Source: Saccharum officinarum (taxonomy: Eukaryota; Streptophyta; Magnoliopsida; Poales; Poaceae). Taken from it: a stretch of 64,000 nucleotides of DNA. The translations under genes were made by a program, and so were the position numbers. Positions 35,500 through 45,409 of this stretch are shown piece by piece (within the stretch, counting starts at the first letter, position 1; every line of letters begins with the position of its first letter). The stretch covers positions 43,039,309 to 43,103,308 of the forward strand of contig CM036191.1 in assembly GCA_020631735.1 (NCBI GenBank). The letters are read 5' to 3'. The notes beneath the pieces were generated by a model. The model had not been told where the DNA came from. It ran no database searches and saw only the letters and a program-made list of their open reading frames with translations.

Positions 35500-35955
35500 A
35501 ATATACGAGTTAGAGTGACATGTTCAAACATGGTACTGAGTCCATTCCAAAATGATTACGCGAGTTGGTAGGGTTCGATGTTGTGGAACCTGTCCACCCG
35601 CGTTTAATTCCTTGACTTGGTACGAGTGCTCACATTTTACTGGATTAATTCTAAGATTTAACGGCGCTATACTTTCAGTGGTAGGCGACGTCTCCATTGA
35701 CAGCGAGGCGCCTATGGTGACTCTGTGAATCTTAAGGCATGTCGGCTCAGTTTTTCGGAGGTGCTCATAGAGGTTGGTTTGTGTGCATGTGTTTGTACGG
35801 GTGAGTGCGCGTTCGTGTTATGGGCATCTATGTTGTAATGTGTAATTCTCAAAAAATGAATTAGATTATGAGTGTTTTCGTAGTCTATCACAATACAAGT
35901 TAGGGTAGCATGTGACAAGACATAGTACAAAGTCCAATTGCAAAGTGAATACAAA
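35500..35955. repeat. Diverged direct repeats inside Helitron 1
   Basis: Blocks at about 35,500-35,550 and 35,893-35,952 share aatac-agttag-gt, cat-gtac, agtcca and caaa-tga-tac in the same order. They bracket the SINE-like segment. At about 55 bp they are longer than a SINE target duplication. Confidence 0.5.
35550..35856 (+). mobile_element. SINE-like element (diverged copy)
   Basis: Body blocks ctttcagtggtag-cgacgt, gaggcgcct-tggtgact, atgt-ggctcagt and ggggtgagtg-like sequence match the better SINE at 59,609-59,897. A recognisable B-box-like ggttcgatg lies at about 35,570. It ends in a short A tail (35,851-35,856). The promoter A box is too degraded to call. Confidence 0.65.
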
Positions 35956-36050
35956 CACATGATACGATCTTTGAAATAATCTTCTAACCATAGGTGGTCT
36001 AAGTGACCATACAATAAGATCCCGTTACAACGCACGGGCATATTTGCTAG

Positions 36051-37331
36051 TATATAGTAATAAAGAGGTAAAATTTCAGGTTTATTTTTTCTCGTCCATC
36101 CATTTTTTTGTCCACCTTCCTCTAACTACCGATAGTCGAGAGTTTCTTCCGTCTAGACTTATATAACCCTAGATAGTTACGACAAATAGATCTCTCATAG
36201 CTTGAATAAACCGAATAAGAATAGGAATATGCAAACTATCCCCACTTCTCTCTAGATATGAGATACGTCCGCCCTCCACACCAGTTACAACTAGGATCGT
36301 CACCTCCAGAGTTTGCATCCAAACCCAATTCCAAACGCAAAACCAACTCCGAAGGCAGAGGACATGAACATCTAAAATTAGAGGCACACAAACAATATGG
36401 ATTCAGTCCGTGCCCTTTGCCGGATAGTTTTTCCTTTATTTTTTTCCGTTTTCGCCTGTCCACTAAAGACCGCGGCCGTTTTTCCTTGTGGAAAGAGTTG
36501 TCGTCCGTGCCCGGTTGTTTTTTTTTTTTCTGTTTTCGCTTTCCTCATGTTTAGTTCCCGTGATTTTTTGTTTCTTCTTTTTAATCTCTTCTTTTATAAA
36601 TACAAAAAATAAAGATAGTATTTTGTGTCTTTGATCTCTTTCTCGTTTCCTAATAAATGCTTCCTTTGTCCCAAAAATAGAAGTCGTTCTCGCTTCCCGA
36701 AAAATCAACTTTTTTTAAATTTGACCAGTTATATATAAAAATATTAATATTTATAATACATAATTAGTATCATTGCTAGGTCACTGAATATACTTTTATA
36801 ATAAATTTATTTGGAGATACAAATATTGCACGTATTTTCTACAAATTTAGTTAAAGTTGAGAAAGTTTGACATGCACGCATCTCATAACAACTTCTATTT
36901 TTGGACGGAGGGAGTAGATATTTTTGTCACCGATCAATCTAGATCATCCGATGGTGCGACTAATTAACCTTAATAAATATAATAATACTTTGTCCAGTTT
37001 AATCTATATATATATATACACACGTATACATCTTTAACTAATATTAAATAACCAAAAAATATTATTTTTTGTCCACCTCCCTTAACTATCTAGATAGTGG
37101 AGAGTTCCGTTTTTTTATTTGATCTGGACTTATGACTTATCATACTGTACCCATATGAGTTTCAACAACTCCCTTCCGGGTTCGATTCCAATATGTATTG
37201 GGTCACGTCTTCCGTATCTCATACTTGACTCGGACGCATGACTCCTGCTAACAACTTATATCTAGCAATGATACGGAGTTTAATTCGTATATGTATTGGA
37301 TCCCGTTGTAACGCACGGACATTTTTGCTAG
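36051..37331 (+). mobile_element. Helitron-like element 2, abutting element 1
   Basis: It starts directly after CTAG of element 1 with tatatagtaataaagaggta, the same 5' block as element 1 but apparently missing the first TC. It ends with cccgttgtaacgcacggaca, tttttg, then CTAG at 37,328-37,331 and T. A Stowaway MITE (36,659-36,914) lies inside. Non-autonomous. The 37,331 end is about 150 bp from the RING-H2 gene stop codon. Confidence 0.65.
36659..36914. mobile_element. Stowaway-type MITE nested in Helitron 2
   Basis: Left gcttcctttgtcccaaaaat and right atttttggacggagggag with a following TA. Arms atagaagtcgtt and aacttctat are inverted. About 256 bp. Confidence 0.8.
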
Positions 37332-37483
37332 TATATGATAATAACATATAAAGGAGGTTCATAACCATTTTAATATAAAACTGAAGCGCGTACCGACGCG
37401 TATGCTAATGGAGGAGAGGATACACTTGTGAATTGTGATGAGATGATTTCTCAGAATTGTGATGCTCCATCAGTAATAACGAA

Positions 37484-37912
37484 CTACGCGTGGACGTCGT
37501 CAGACGACCCTCGCGGCAACACCGTACCGTCGTCGGCGACTGGAGCGCGGCAGAGCGGGCAGGTGGCACGGAGTTGGATCCACCGGCTGCCGCAGGCGGC
37601 GTGGAAGCAGTGCATGCACGGCTGCAGCAGCGTGACCTCGTCGCCGTCGGCCAGGTCCTCGAGGCACACCCCGCACGTGGCGTCGTCCCGCCACCCGTCG
37701 GCTCTCAGGTACGTGCACACAAGCGGCCGTTCCACTGCAACCACCGCCGCCGGCGCCGGCTGCCTGCCGGCGTGATCGCTGGGCTCCAGCGACGTGCAGA
37801 CGTGACGACAGATTAACGAGGCCAACCGAAGGAGGTGATAGACGACGATGCCGAAGATGACGATGAGGAGGACCTCGCGGACGCCGTCGCTCTCATGAGA
37901 GCTGCCAACCAT
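37484..37912 (-). CDS. ATL-type RING-H2 E3 ubiquitin ligase (locus A, intact)
   Basis: Intronless, 142 residues, ATG at 37,912 and TAG at 37,484. One N-terminal membrane segment lies at about residues 12-35 (EVLLIVIFGIVVYHLLRLAS). The RING-H2 is near residues 84-122: CGVC, then QPCMHCFHAAC, a conserved Trp, and TCPLC. All eight Cys/His zinc ligands are present in C3H2C3 order. Membrane anchor plus C-terminal RING-H2 and lack of introns are typical of the ATL family, which passes ubiquitin from an E2 to membrane-associated substrates. I do not see the GLD motif common in longer ATLs, and the protein is short for the family. The upstream sequence is cut by a Mutator-like insertion whose target duplication begins 65 bp before the ATG. 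Confidence 0.85.
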   Translation of the reverse strand: MVGSSHESDGVREVLLIVIFGIVVYHLLRLASLICRHVCTSLEPSDHAGRQPAPAAVVAVERPLVCTYLRADGWRDDATCGVCLEDLADGDEVTLLQPCMHCFHAACGSRWIQLRATCPLCRAPVADDGTVLPRGSSDDVHA

Positions 37913-37985
37913 CTATATATGGATGGATTGATGGGGAACGAACCGAGCCGAGCCGCCGGCTGGCTGCGCAGCTTGATTATTAATT

Positions 37986-39853
37986 GGGCACGGCTAGCGC
38001 CCGGACGTCCGGATCCGAACGCTAGCGGCCGGACGCCATACCAGGTCACGCCACATGGGGGAAGACACCGCACCAGCCCGCTCGACACGGAGAATCAAAA
38101 TGAAAAATAAAAAACAAATCCCAACCCCCCCGCCCACCCCCTCTCCCGCACGGGTGCAAACCAAAAGATGCGCACCCCCCCTCCACGCACGGATCTGCCC
38201 CTACCGCAACCTCACCGACCCCGCGGCATCGGCTCAATTCCATACACCGACGACTGATGCAAAAACAGAGGTGGTAGGGAGAGAGATGCAAAAACCTAGA
38301 TCTTCATATGAAACATTAAAAAATACAACTGTTGCAAACATACATTCTATGGTTGTTAAACAAAAAAAGCATGTTACTGAAACACCTAGTTCTGCCCCTA
38401 CTGAGACACCCCAGAAACACCCCCCAGTTTGGATTACTGAAAACAATTGAACCCTTCTTATTGAAACACCCAGATTAAACTACCGAAACACTCCAGTTTG
38501 GACTACTGAAACACTTGAAAAACTCTGGTTGAAACACCTAGAAATGAACTACCGAAACACCAATCTTGAACTACTAAAACACCCAGAGAGAACCCCAGTT
38601 TGACTACTGACACCCAGAAAAACACCCATCTTTGAACTACTAAAACACCTAGTTTCAACTACTGAAACACCCATCTTTAAACTACTGAAACACCTAGTTT
38701 TCGACTACTGAAATACTCGTCTTTGAACTACTGAAAAAATACCTAGTTTCAACTACTGAAACACACATCATTGAACTACTGAAACACATAGTTTAAACTA
38801 CTGAAACACCCATCTTTGAACTACTAAAACACCTAGTTTCAACTACCGAAAAAACACATCTTTGAACTACTGAAACACCTAGTTTCAACTACTGAAACAC
38901 CCATCTTTGAACTACTGAAACACCTAGTTTCAACTACTGAAACACCCATCTTTCAACTACTGAAAACACCCAGAAAAAATGAAACAAAGATCTAAAACAC
39001 ACATCAACACCAACTGAAACACTACTGAAACAAATGCAAAACAACCATTGCAACAAGTCAAAACGAAAAAAAGGGAGGCGGAAGGGAGGAAAGCTCATAC
39101 AACATGCCCACATCTGCTTCTCTAACATCCAAATAGTTCTATTGATATATACCTTTCGAGCAAATGAAACAACAGAAAAAACTACTAAAACAGAGGGAGG
39201 GGAGAGGGGGAACGCCGCCAGCGCCGCCAGATCTGCATCGCCCCCCATGGATCCACCACGGGGGGCCGCTGCTACATGCGTCCACCACCGGGGAAAGCCC
39301 CTCATGCCGCCGTTGAGGTGGGGGAGGCGCGCCAGGGTGGAGAACCGTCACCGAGCAGCCGGATCTGCGCGGCCCCCCCAAGGATCCACCATGGGAGAGC
39401 ATGCCGCCGTCGAGGTGGAGGAGGACGCTCCGCGGTGGAGTAGACCACCCGCGCCGCTAGATCTATGCCTCCCCCCATCGATCCACCATGGGGGAGGCAC
39501 GGAGCTCCATGGGTCTGCCCCGGGGAAGGCCATCCATGATGGCCACCACAGTTGCAGGAGGGCGCGGTTGGGTGGAGAAGGTAGCCATGGCATGCTCGAG
39601 AGAGGGAGGAGGAGGAGACCGCAGTGCAGCGTGGGGAGGAGCGGCGACAAGCACGAGCGCCTGTGGCGGAGACGGCGAGGCGTGCGTGGCAACGAGTGAG
39701 GCGGAGTGCTGAAGCAAAGTGTGAGCGCGTGGGGGACGAGGGGATAAGGGGCGCGAGCATGTGGCGCGGGGTTCGGAAGGAGTGGAGAAGCGCGAGCCAC
39801 GTCCGCGTCTGGACGAAAGACACACGTCGGACGCGTGTAGGATAGCATTACCG
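37986..39853. mobile_element. Mutator-like element (copy 2) in the promoter of RING locus A
   Basis: Flanked by a perfect 9-bp duplication TTATTAATT (37,977-37,985 and 39,854-39,862), the hallmark of Mutator-superfamily insertion. Ends gggcacggctagcgcccgg and the reverse complement of gatagcattaccg resemble the two other copies. The interior has a long tactgaaacacc array (38,320-39,010), then a GC-rich block with several gatccaccatggg motifs (39,247-39,500). No transposase; the long frames in the GC-rich part overlap on both strands and are not genes. Confidence 0.8.
38320..39010. repeat. Tandem array of ctactgaaacacc units
   Basis: About twenty-five degenerate copies of a 22-23 bp half-unit (aactactgaaacacc followed by catctttg or tagtttc) alternate into a unit of roughly 45 bp. 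They are best preserved at 38,640-38,965. Located in the left half of the Mutator-like element. Confidence 0.9.
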
Positions 39854-39862
39854 TTATTAATT

Positions 39863-40334
39863 AGGGCTACAGTACTAGTAGATGGGCTGTGTGTTTGTTT
39901 TTCTTTTTTTTTTTCCTTTTGGCAAATGGGTCATCCATGGAGCTATTAGCACAGCCGGTTATCCTAAACGTCGGGAAGTAGAAAAACCATCTCCAACGAT
40001 ACTTGACATGGAGAGTTTGAAATTTCATTTGGACTGATGAACAATACCGTACCATGCTTCTGCATCGGACGGTCAATATGCAATAATTTCGTCAAATAAT
40101 AGCCACATTTATCTTTATAAAATGTTGGAGGCATCTTTTGCATGGAGAGCATTTGGAGACGTCTTAATTAATTTGGAGATGCACCGGAACGAAGGAAGCG
40201 CCAGGCCTCCGGAACGACGCAACGTGCGCGCTGTGTGATCAAGACAAACTGCCTGCGTCTTCAGCCACGAGATTTGGCTTCGGTTACTACACTTGGCAGG
40301 CTTGCCCTAGCTAACAATTCAGATGCCGTGCTTA
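39863..40334. other. Intergenic DNA
   Basis: No gene or repeat family is recognised apart from a poly-T run at about 39,904-39,914. It may belong to the LINE whose tail lies at 40,577-40,955. Confidence 0.4.
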
Positions 40335-40576
40335 GGGGCTGTTTAGTTGGCAAATTTTTTGGCGAAACGCTACTGTAGCAGTTTCGTTGTTATTTGGTAA
40401 ATATTGTCCAATCATGGTCTAATTAGGCTTAAAAGATTTGTCTCGTCCATTTCGTCTAAACTGTGTAATTAGTTTTATTTTTTATCTATATTTAATGCTT
40501 CATGCATACGTTCAAAGATTCGATGTGATGGGGAATCTGAAAATTTTGGCAAAATTTTTGGCATCTAAACGGTGCC
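40335..40576. mobile_element. Tourist-like MITE (copy 5), TTA target duplication
   Basis: Ends GGGGCTGTTTAGTTGGC and GCATCTAAACGGTGCC. TTA flanks both sides (40,332-40,334 and 40,577-40,579). Internal ctaattaggctt, tttgtctcgt and aactgtgtaattagtt match the family. 242 bp. Confidence 0.88.
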
Positions 40577-40960
40577 TTAGTGATTGGTGGCATCAGGCTC
40601 GTCTGCAGGTGCCGCGTCACTTCCAACGAGGTTTCGACTCCATCGTCCTTTTGGCCTCTTGGGAGCTGTGGAAGGAGCAAAACTGTCGGACTTTCGAAGC
40701 CAAATCACCGTCACCGTCTTTGCTATTTCAACGGATTGTCGAGGAAGCCAACGCCTAGTTGGGGGCGGGCTTCGGAGCTATGTCGGTGTTCATGGCGCAA
40801 GGTGCTTAGCAAAATTGTTCCTGTATAATCGCTCTGTGTAAACCAGCCTCCGTCTAACGCCTTGGCACCTTAGCATATTGCATCAGTCGCTTTGTAAACT
40901 CCTTAATTTCTCCTTAATAAAACACGTGCTAAGCACTTTCTCAAAAAAAAAAAAAGAAAA
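40577..40960 (+). mobile_element. LINE 3' end with poly-A tail
   Basis: The plus strand encodes FDSIVLLASWELWKEQNCRTF and LLFQRIVEEANAW, the typical C-terminal region of plant L1-type ORF2, broken by a stop at 40,756. Non-coding 3' sequence with cttaatttctccttaataaaa and a tail of 13 A residues (about 40,943-40,955) follows. A 5'-truncated, inactive copy whose upstream side meets the MITE. Confidence 0.75.
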
Positions 40961-41096
40961 GAAAAATGGAAATGCATTTGGAGAGCATGTTGGATACATC
41001 TTTTTGTCAAATAATAGCCATATTTATCTTTACAAAATGATTTAGTTCTCCTCTTGGAGTTACTTTAAGCTAGTTATTACCAGTAAGCTGTGTCAA

Positions 41097-41562
41097 TCAC
41101 GCTAGGGGCACGGCAGTGACAGGATCACGGCAGAAGGGGCAGGTGGCGTGGACGCGGATCCAGTCGCCGACGCTCGCGGCGTGGAAGTAGTGCATGCACG
41201 GCGGCAGCACCCTGAGGGCGTCACCGTCGGCAAGCTCTGCCAGGCACACCACGCACGTGGTGCCCTGCCAGATACCTGCAGAACAGCGGCCTCGCCTGCG
41301 CAGCTGCCCGGCCCATCTCCACCTCCTCCATGCCCACTGCCGCTGCCTCTGTTGCCGTTGGCGGCGGCCTATCCTCGGCGACACCGTTGGTCCTTGGCGG
41401 TGCACGGCAACCGCTGGCGGCCTCCTGCTGCCCCTTGCGCATCTTGCAGGCGCCGGAGATTACCATGGCCAGGAAGCCGACGACGACAGTGATGCTGTAG
41501 CCGACGGCAACGACGGCCAGGATCTCCCTGTCGTCGACCGTCAACATGGCCACGTACGACAT
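41097..41562 (-). pseudogene. ATL-type RING-H2 pseudogene (locus B)
   Basis: ATG at 41,562 opens a frame with MSYVAMLTVDDREILAVVAV and a membrane segment (VGYSITVVVGFLAMVI), then an Ala/Arg-rich linker to RPLFCRYL near 41,275. The RING lies in a different frame from there to the stop at 41,097 (CVVCLAELADGDALRVLPPC, TCPFC). Comparison with loci A and D, where an R/T-ADGW spacer separates this point from the first RING Cys, suggests a small deletion of about 14 bases removed that spacer and shifted the frame. The RING also lacks one zinc ligand: the sixth (FHAAC in locus A) reads FHAAS, a one-base Cys-to-Ser change. Two independent lesions make a functional ligase unlikely. Confidence 0.82.
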
Positions 41563-43212
41563 GGAGATGGATTTATTGGTATGACTAATAATGCTAGTGT
41601 TATGGTGCCATAATTGTGCCACAGCAATTGTTCACTACTACTGATACTTAAGGGGAGGCGTAGCGATGGTTACCATGCCTGATTACTTGTTACTACCTTC
41701 GTCTGGGAAAGAATAATGTAAATCTCATTTTTTGAAGTAAGATTAGTGTAGATGTGAAATTATGTATTTACCCCTCTTCTATCATTCTCCTCGCATGTAG
41801 AAACTAAAAAATAATCATTGCATTCTAGAATGTTCTTCTCATGGATAGATAAAGTAATGGTATTTTAATAGGTGGATCCTACTAGAAAAGTTAGTCTCAT
41901 GTGTACAATTACATTCTTTCTGAGATAAGATTTTAAATGCAGGATTACATACTTTTTGGGATGGATTCATACGATGAGATAATATATATTTTATTGACTT
42001 ACCATTCTCTAAGGTCAATGTAAGGCTTTGATTGGTTCACAGTTCACACTGATTAAGCCTTTGATGATAAAGACATCAAAATCTTTTATTCGGCGTGCCT
42101 ACGATTGCTGTTGAGTTCCAAGTTCCAACAAATGGACACTATGTGATGCATGGTTGGATGAGGCAACCGCACACATCGTCATGTTCATCATCTTTGATCT
42201 AGCGGGTCGTGTATTGTCTTTGAGCTCCCTAGGGGTGTGTCTATGGGGTACACACACCCCAAATACCTTATATTCACTAACCATCGTCCACGTTAGTGTT
42301 TATGTTTTGCTTTAGATTAATATGTCATTGAACGGTCGTAGCTCATCTCGGTTTATGAGACCCCAACTTTGAGTATTTAATCAAACATCAGCAATTCTTT
42401 CTTCAGATTGTGTTATTCAGAGTTCTTGCTTGTATTCTTCAATTTGCTGGTACAAATTAACCTTCTCGGTGCGGTCAACAGAGTAGTCTCTCTCACAGAT
42501 CTTGCTGGACACGGCAATGGGCCGAAGACGTCCACGCCACCGAGGTAAGCCCCTCATCCATCTAAAATCTCGATCTCTCTCTCTCTCTCACCCTCTCTCA
42601 CTCTTGTAGATCTTGGCCAGCTTGGCATCCATGGCGGGCTCAGCAGCCACGGCAGGTCCAAGACAGGCTCGGTGGCCATATAACAGGTCTACGATGGGCT
42701 CGACAGCATGTCCACCTGATGGCGGTCGGATCTTGGTCGATTGGGGTGGATCTAGTAATGAAGACGGCGCACAACAGCATGCTCGGTGTCGGGGATGGGC
42801 TTTGGAGCCGGCTTAGCAATGGGATCACCGACGGGTTTGTGTTCTTTTGTTTATTTTATTAAATCTATTTTAGAGACGATTATTATAACCACCTTTGGAA
42901 ATCTAGATTGACAACGACATTTAACCAGAGGCAGGGGCTTCGCCCGCCACTTGAAATCTCATCTGGCCCACTCTAAAATTAATTTTCTTCTAGAGTTTTT
43001 ATAAAAGGCGGACTCTAATTAAACCACCACATTTATTAGAGAATCGAAATCACATAAATGGTAGAGAAAATAAATTTTATACTTTGAAAGGCTTAAGCAA
43101 TCAATCCAAAAATTCAAGAAGCAAGTCAAGCATGCAGCTTAGATACTTCGAAGTACGTAATTAATGGATACGTTAGTCTCAAATTATAAGGGCATTAGGC
43201 TTTTACTTTATA
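41563..43212. other. Intergenic DNA
   Basis: No gene is supported. A CT dinucleotide tract lies at 42,573-42,590. The block at 42,780-42,960 (ggcttagcaatggg..., gaaatctagattgacaacga) resembles 54,595-54,710 and may be transposon sequence shared by the two sites. Sequence at 41,690-41,960 resembles a badly eroded Stowaway MITE. Confidence 0.4.
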
Positions 43213-43336
43213 CTCTCTCCATTTCAAATTATAAGTCGCTTTGACTTTTTTGGTACATATAACGTTGTGTCTAGATACATAACAAATTCGTTGCATCAAA
43301 AAAGTCAAAGAAACTTATCAGTTGGAACAAAGGGGG
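43213..43336. mobile_element. Stowaway-type MITE
   Basis: TA|CTCTCTCCATTTC left and gttggaacaaagggggTATA right. Arms ataagtcgctttgacttttt and aaaaaagtcaaagaaactta are inverted. 124 bp. Confidence 0.8.
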
Positions 43337-43886
43337 TATAATATCAACTACATGAGCACATTCTCGTATATGTAAGAGCATCTCTAAGAGTACTAAAAAA
43401 ATTCTTTCCAAAACTATTGAGTTTTTTAAGTGGTCAAAAAGTATTTGGAGCACAAAGAAAGATTTCTCTGACAATTCCCAAAAAATCACTCCTTAAAAGA
43501 CAATGGGATTTTACATCAGGAATCCCAAACTGTTTCTAAATCACCCAACCAGTTTTATACTTTCTTTCTCTCTTGTACATTTATATTAGGAACCCCTGTC
43601 CTACTTCTTATTCTTTTCCACATCCTTCCATCTTAGATTGCCGCGGCAGATACACCCGCGTATTTATTTGCGCGACGGGTTTGATTTTTCCAAGTGCTAA
43701 AAGATGGGGAGGTGAATTGAGAGTTGTTGGAGATGCATTTTTCAGTCTTGCCAAAAGTCATGGATTGGGAGATTGTTTTGGGAACTCTTGAAGATGCTCT
43801 TGGGTGAGAATGTTACAAGATGGCTATTGGGATGCTAAAATTATGGTTTGCTGCTAGCGTGTTTATATATAAAATACATAAAAAAA
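43337..43886. other. Intergenic DNA
   Basis: AT-rich. Sequences such as ttttcc-aaa-ctattga and gggagattgttttgggaactc suggest an unclassified degenerate repeat. No gene is supported. Confidence 0.35.
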
Positions 43887-44890
43887 GTATTAGCTTCTGG
43901 ACATATGGACAGATGCCTGTGCGAGCGCCTGCTGCAAGCACAGGTGGGGACCTCCCGTTCTTCCCTACTTCCCATGCCACTCTCCTCCCCGCCACTCCCC
44001 ACGCTTCCCTGCTTCCCGCACAACTCCATGCCTGCTGTGCTGCTCCCTTGCCACCATCCCCCTCCACTTCCCGCGCATGCCGCCACGTAGCGCTCCATGG
44101 CTTCGCTTCCCACACACATGCACGGTGTTTCAGCAGCTGCCACATGCGACTGTGGCAGGTGGGTTATATTGCAACATGTGTAACACTAGATCTACTTTTG
44201 TAACGTCCACATGGAACACTTGCAACATATGTCCAAAACTGCTGAAACACTTGCAACATACACATGGAACACTTGCAAAACACCTGAAAACTCTTGAAAG
44301 CTATTGCAAACATATGTAACATCCAGATAAAAGACTTGCAACATACGTGTGAAACATATGCAACATCCAGATCAAATACTTGCAACGTACGCCTGAAAAA
44401 TAGATGAAACATTTGGAACAAATGCTTGCAATATACGTGTATAGCCATTGCAACATATGCCTCCCGATCTACTTTTGCAACATTCATATGAAAATACTTG
44501 TAACATTCATTTGAACACCTAAAATAAATGAAATATACACTTGCAACATGCGCTTTTAGCGCAATCTCCTTGCTGTTTTGGAGAATGGAGGCTCGTCAGC
44601 GTGTAGAGTTCACTGGAAGCAGCAGCCCGGGGCGGCTGCGCGACGCGACGAGGAGGCAACGACCGCATGACTGGGAGAGGGTAGCCGCACGCCGTGCCTG
44701 GCAGGGCCTGCAGTCGAGCTCTGCGACTTGGAGGTGGCCCCTCGCCGCGCCTGGCAGGGCAGTCAAGCGGATATGAGCGAGTGGATGAGCGGATTCTTTT
44801 TGAGAAACGCACGAGTGGATAGGAGGGGGCGTTGGGCTGGCATCATGGCTCACCAACGGGTTGACAGACGCCAGCTTCCAAGCATTACCC
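43887..44890. mobile_element. Mutator-like element (copy 3), non-autonomous
   Basis: Same layout as copy 1 at 26,368: a GC-rich left part, a run of ttgcaacat / tgaaacac motifs with gatctacttttg-aac (44,160-44,550), then a GC-rich right part. The right end cagacgccagcttccaagcattacc matches the family end. The left end is only approximate and I see no clear target duplication. Confidence 0.55.
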
Positions 44891-45200
44891 TAATATATGT
44901 TTGCTTAATTTCCACGCCGTTGTCGACCCCACGAATATGGGGGAATATCCTCACTATTTGTACGATGAATCATGTATGCACATGCATGCACTTTGCAGCA
45001 GGTAACTTAGCTATCTCCTATCGTGATTTGTGGGTGTCAAATGGAAGGCATCACTCGATGCGTTCCACGTACGCTGGAGCTTCATATTTTTGTTCTGTTT
45101 TCTCTCGATACATGCATGCATCCCCGTGATTTGAAGCATATGGCATGCATGTAAGGGCGGCCGTAAATTCATCATGAAAACAATTGCACCCAGCCGCAGC
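44891..45200. other. Intergenic DNA upstream of the STIG1-like gene
   Basis: Contains several catgcatgca palindromes (RY-like motifs) at about 44,981 and 45,112. No gene. Confidence 0.4.
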
Positions 45201-45288
45201 AAATCTCATCAGAAGTCAACCCCAGATTTCATCATCACAAGTCAACTCTTGCTCTGAAGTGAACTACAAATCTCATCAGAAGTCAACC
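45201..45288 (+). promoter_or_regulatory. Direct repeats with W-box cores
   Basis: A 21-bp sequence ending agaagtcaacc is repeated perfectly at 45,201-45,221 and 45,268-45,288, with another gtcaac at 45,241. Each gtcaa is TTGAC on the other strand, the WRKY-binding W-box core. They lie about 120-200 bp before the start codon. Function is inferred from motif only. Confidence 0.5.
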
Positions 45289-45304
45289 ATATCACTTCCA
45301 CTTC

Positions 45305-45312
45305 TATATAAG
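45305..45312 (+). promoter_or_regulatory. TATA box of the STIG1-like gene
   Basis: TATATAAG about 98 bp before the ATG. A start site near 45,337 would give a 5' UTR of roughly 70 bases. Confidence 0.7.
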
Positions 45313-45409
45313 CGCCTCAGCTCATTTCCAACTTCCGAGACATTCCAACACACACAACTCACCGTCACTCGCCGGCGACAAGCAAAGTATTGAAGTCGTC
45401 GTCTCTACC

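Larger units (their letters stand above)
34796..36050 (+). mobile_element. Helitron-like element 1
   Basis: The 5' end is TCTATATCTATTAATAAAG (34,796; an alternative TC is at 34,785), preceded by A. The 3' end has the palindromic cccgttacaacgcacggg (36,020-36,037) followed by catatttgCTAG and then T. 5' TC, a subterminal hairpin, 3' CTAG and insertion between A and T are the Helitron signature. It carries no Rep/helicase, so it is non-autonomous. The interior includes a SINE-like segment (about 35,550-35,856) and diverged direct repeats on either side of it. Confidence 0.7.

Noticed and set aside
38320..39010. Regularly spaced repeats resembling a CRISPR array
   Set aside because: Units are contiguous and degenerate without unique spacers, and lie in a plant transposon.
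39034..39949. Several overlapping long frames on both strands in the GC-rich part of the Mutator-like element
   Set aside because: All frames are open because of high GC; none has a domain or consistent codon pattern.
41632..41650. CACTACTAC sequence as a CACTA left terminus
   Set aside because: No matching right end or subterminal repeats at a sensible distance; likely chance.
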